DNA of 32,087 nt from CAYVBN01 sp964538565 (GTDB taxonomy: Bacteria; Pseudomonadota; Alphaproteobacteria; Rhizobiales; Xanthobacteraceae). This document shows, one piece after another, positions 30,739 through 32,087 of this stretch; within the stretch, counting starts at the first letter, position 1, and each line of letters begins with the position of its first letter. Below the pieces are notes generated by a model. The model made no database searches. It saw only the letters and a program-made list of their open reading frames with translations, and was not told the DNA's origin. The DNA lies in contig CAZIGW010000171.1 of assembly GCA_964538565.1 (NCBI GenBank), positions 1 through 32,087 on the forward strand, read 5' to 3'. The translations under genes were made by a program, and so were the position numbers.

Positions 30739-32087
30739 ATGTCGAGCGATTTCACTCCCGACCAGAAGCGCTATCTCGAAGGCTTCGCCTCGGGTCTGAC
30801 GGCGGCACGCGCGGCGCGCGGGCGCGCCTCGGCGGGATCGTCGGCGGCGGAGCCGGCCGGCCCTGACGCCGCGCATCTCATGGCGCAGGACCGCGTTCTG
30901 GCGGCCGGCGGAAAGCTGTCGGACCAGGAGAAGATCAAGCGCGAGCTCCATCCCTTCGATGCCTACGGGCGGCTGAAGGAGCAGGCCGTCCACAACGAAG
31001 CTCCCAAGTCGCCCGACAATTTCCGCTGGCGCTACTACGGTTTGTTCTATGTCGCGCCGGCGCAGGCCTCCTACATGTGCCGGCTGCGCATTCCCAATGG
31101 GATTCTCAAGCACTGGCAGCTCGCCGGCCTGGCCGATCTCGCCGACCGCTTCGCCGGCGGCTATTCGCACGTCACGACGCGCGCCAACCTGCAGATGCGC
31201 GAGATCGAACCGAAGAATGCGGTCGCCATGGTCGAGGCGATCCAGGACCTCGGGCTTTGCACTCGCGGCTCCGGCGCCGACAACATCCGCAATGTCACCG
31301 GCACCCCGACCGCGGGCATCGATCCGCAGGAACTGATCGACACCCGGCCTTATGCGCGCGAATGGCATTTCCACGTCCTGAACGACCGGACGCTCTACGG
31401 TCTGCCGCGCAAGTTCAACGTCGGGTTCGACGGCGGCGGATGCATTCCGGTGCTGGAGGACACGAACGATATCGGCTTTCAGGCGGTGGAGGTGCGCGAG
31501 GGATTCGGCGTGGAACCGGGCGTGTGGTTCCGCCTGATGCTCGGCGGCATCACCGGGCACAAGGACTTCGCCCGCGACACCGGCGTGATCGTCAGGCCCG
31601 AGGACGCGATACGGGTGGCGGACGCAATCGTGCGCGTGTTCATCGAGCACGGCAACCGCACCGATCGCACCAAGGCGCGGCTCAAGTACGTGCTCGACGC
31701 CTTAGGGCTGGAGAAGTTCGTCGACCACGTGGAGGAGAAGCTCGGCCGGCCGCTGACGCAGGCGCCGGCGGAAGCCATCGCTCCACGGCCCTCGACGGAT
31801 CGCATGGCGCACGTCGGCGTGCGCCCGCAGAAGCAGCCGGGTCTCAACTGGATCGGAGTCGTGCTTCCGGCCGCGCGCCTCGCAAGCGGCCAGATGCGGG
31901 CGCTGGCGGACATCGCGCGGGACTTCGGCGACGGCGACATCCGGCTGACCGTCTGGCAGAACCTGCTGATTTCCGGCGTGCCGGACGAGAAAATCGCCGC
32001 GGCCGCAGCCGCCGTCGAATCGTCGGGTCTGGCCACCAAGGCGAGCCCGCTGCGCGCGGGTCTTGTCGCCTGCACCGGGAATGTCGG
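30739..32087 (+). CDS. nirA: NirA-family ferredoxin-type nitrite reductase (C-terminus outside the window)
   Basis: NirA reduces nitrite to ammonium with a siroheme and a [4Fe-4S] cluster. The frame is open at the right edge after 449 codons. The start ATG 30739 follows GAGGA. The sequence begins MSSDFTPDQKRYLEGFASGL and has NFRWRYYGLFYVAPAQASYM, GGYSHVTTRANLQMREI (siroheme-binding Arg region) and GSGADNIRNVTGTP, all of the sulfite/nitrite reductase half-fold, and then the second half starts (QPGLNWIGVVLPAARLASGQM). The last seen residues ACTGNVG are the first cysteine of the cluster motif, so the other three ligands lie beyond the window. It is 8 bp after the FAD reductase, hence one operon. 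Confidence 0.93.
   Translation, partial: MSSDFTPDQKRYLEGFASGLTAARAARGRASAGSSAAEPAGPDAAHLMAQDRVLAAGGKLSDQEKIKRELHPFDAYGRLKEQAVHNEAPKSPDNFRWRYYGLFYVAPAQASYMCRLRIPNGILKHWQLAGLADLADRFAGGYSHVTTRANLQMREIEPKNAVAMVEAIQDLGLCTRGSGADNIRNVTGTPTAGIDPQELIDTRPYAREWHFHVLNDRTLYGLPRKFNVGFDGGGCIPVLEDTNDIGFQAVEVREGFGVEPGVWFRLMLGGITGHKDFARDTGVIVRPEDAIRVADAIVRVFIEHGNRTDRTKARLKYVLDALGLEKFVDHVEEKLGRPLTQAPAEAIAPRPSTDRMAHVGVRPQKQPGLNWIGVVLPAARLASGQMRALADIARDFGDGDIRLTVWQNLLISGVPDEKIAAAAAAVESSGLATKASPLRAGLVACTGNV

Noticed and set aside
1..32087. CRISPR array, tRNA, rRNA, insertion sequence or phage genes
   Set aside because: No regularly spaced repeat series, no cloverleaf-like sequence, no transposase or integrase motif and no terminal inverted repeats were found on reading both strands.

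Overview
The window is a gene-dense, very GC-rich stretch of bacterial chromosome, and I infer an alphaproteobacterium of the Hyphomicrobiales (Bradyrhizobium, Xanthobacteraceae or Rhodoplanes-like). The grounds are a MipZ-type ParA ATPase (an alphaproteobacterial division-plane regulator), a NirA-family nitrite reductase with the N-terminus usual in this order, several solute-binding proteins without their membrane partners, short conserved rhizobial-type hypothetical proteins, and intergenic palindromes of the TTCGCCG / GTGGAAACCG kind that litter genomes of this order. The species cannot be named from the sequence. I see no tRNA, rRNA, insertion sequence, prophage or CRISPR array.

Region 1 (1-7490) is mixed metabolism. 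It holds the end of an ABC solute-binding protein gene closed by a clear hairpin, a secreted two-domain Kazal-type inhibitor-like protein, a DUF1932-type NAD(P) oxidoreductase and mipZ. A likely catabolic patch follows: a catechol 2,3-dioxygenase-like extradiol enzyme divergent from a TRAP solute-binding protein, a GntR/FCD regulator and a fumarylacetoacetase-family hydrolase. Together these could take up and degrade an aromatic or organic acid, but the substrate is not visible.

Region 2 (7675-23056) is a lipopolysaccharide assembly cluster. An MsbA-like ABC exporter and galE are read leftward, and waaC (heptosyltransferase I) diverges from galE. A leftward waaF-gmhA-gmhB set and a rightward hldD-hldE-GT2-GT2-waaL-GT9-capD set diverge from a shared 323-bp control region. 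gmhA, hldE, gmhB and hldD supply the complete pathway from sedoheptulose 7-phosphate to ADP-L-glycero-D-manno-heptose. WaaC, WaaF and probably the second GT9 enzyme attach heptose, the GT2 enzymes decorate the core, WaaL ligates O-antigen, and GalE and CapD make sugar nucleotides. ATGA overlaps and short gaps indicate tight transcriptional coupling.

Region 3 (23062-28963) carries short genes and enzymes: a three-helix membrane protein, a 52-residue zinc-ribbon protein, an alpha/beta hydrolase resembling 2,6-dihydropseudooxynicotine hydrolase followed by a solute-binding protein, a 339-residue single-anchor envelope protein, a 62-residue conserved protein with a TTG start, and a second alpha/beta hydrolase.

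Region 4 (28964-32087) begins an assimilatory nitrite reduction operon: a long leader with a sigma-54-like element, a stand-alone FAD/NAD(P)H reductase and a NirA-type siroheme nitrite reductase cut by the window end.

No wholly new system is evident. The most notable signals are non-coding: a dispersed palindromic repeat family placed at gene ends, paired hairpins and direct repeats in the divergent LPS control region, and repeat-type candidate operators beside gntR, mipZ and the pseudooxynicotine-hydrolase-like gene.
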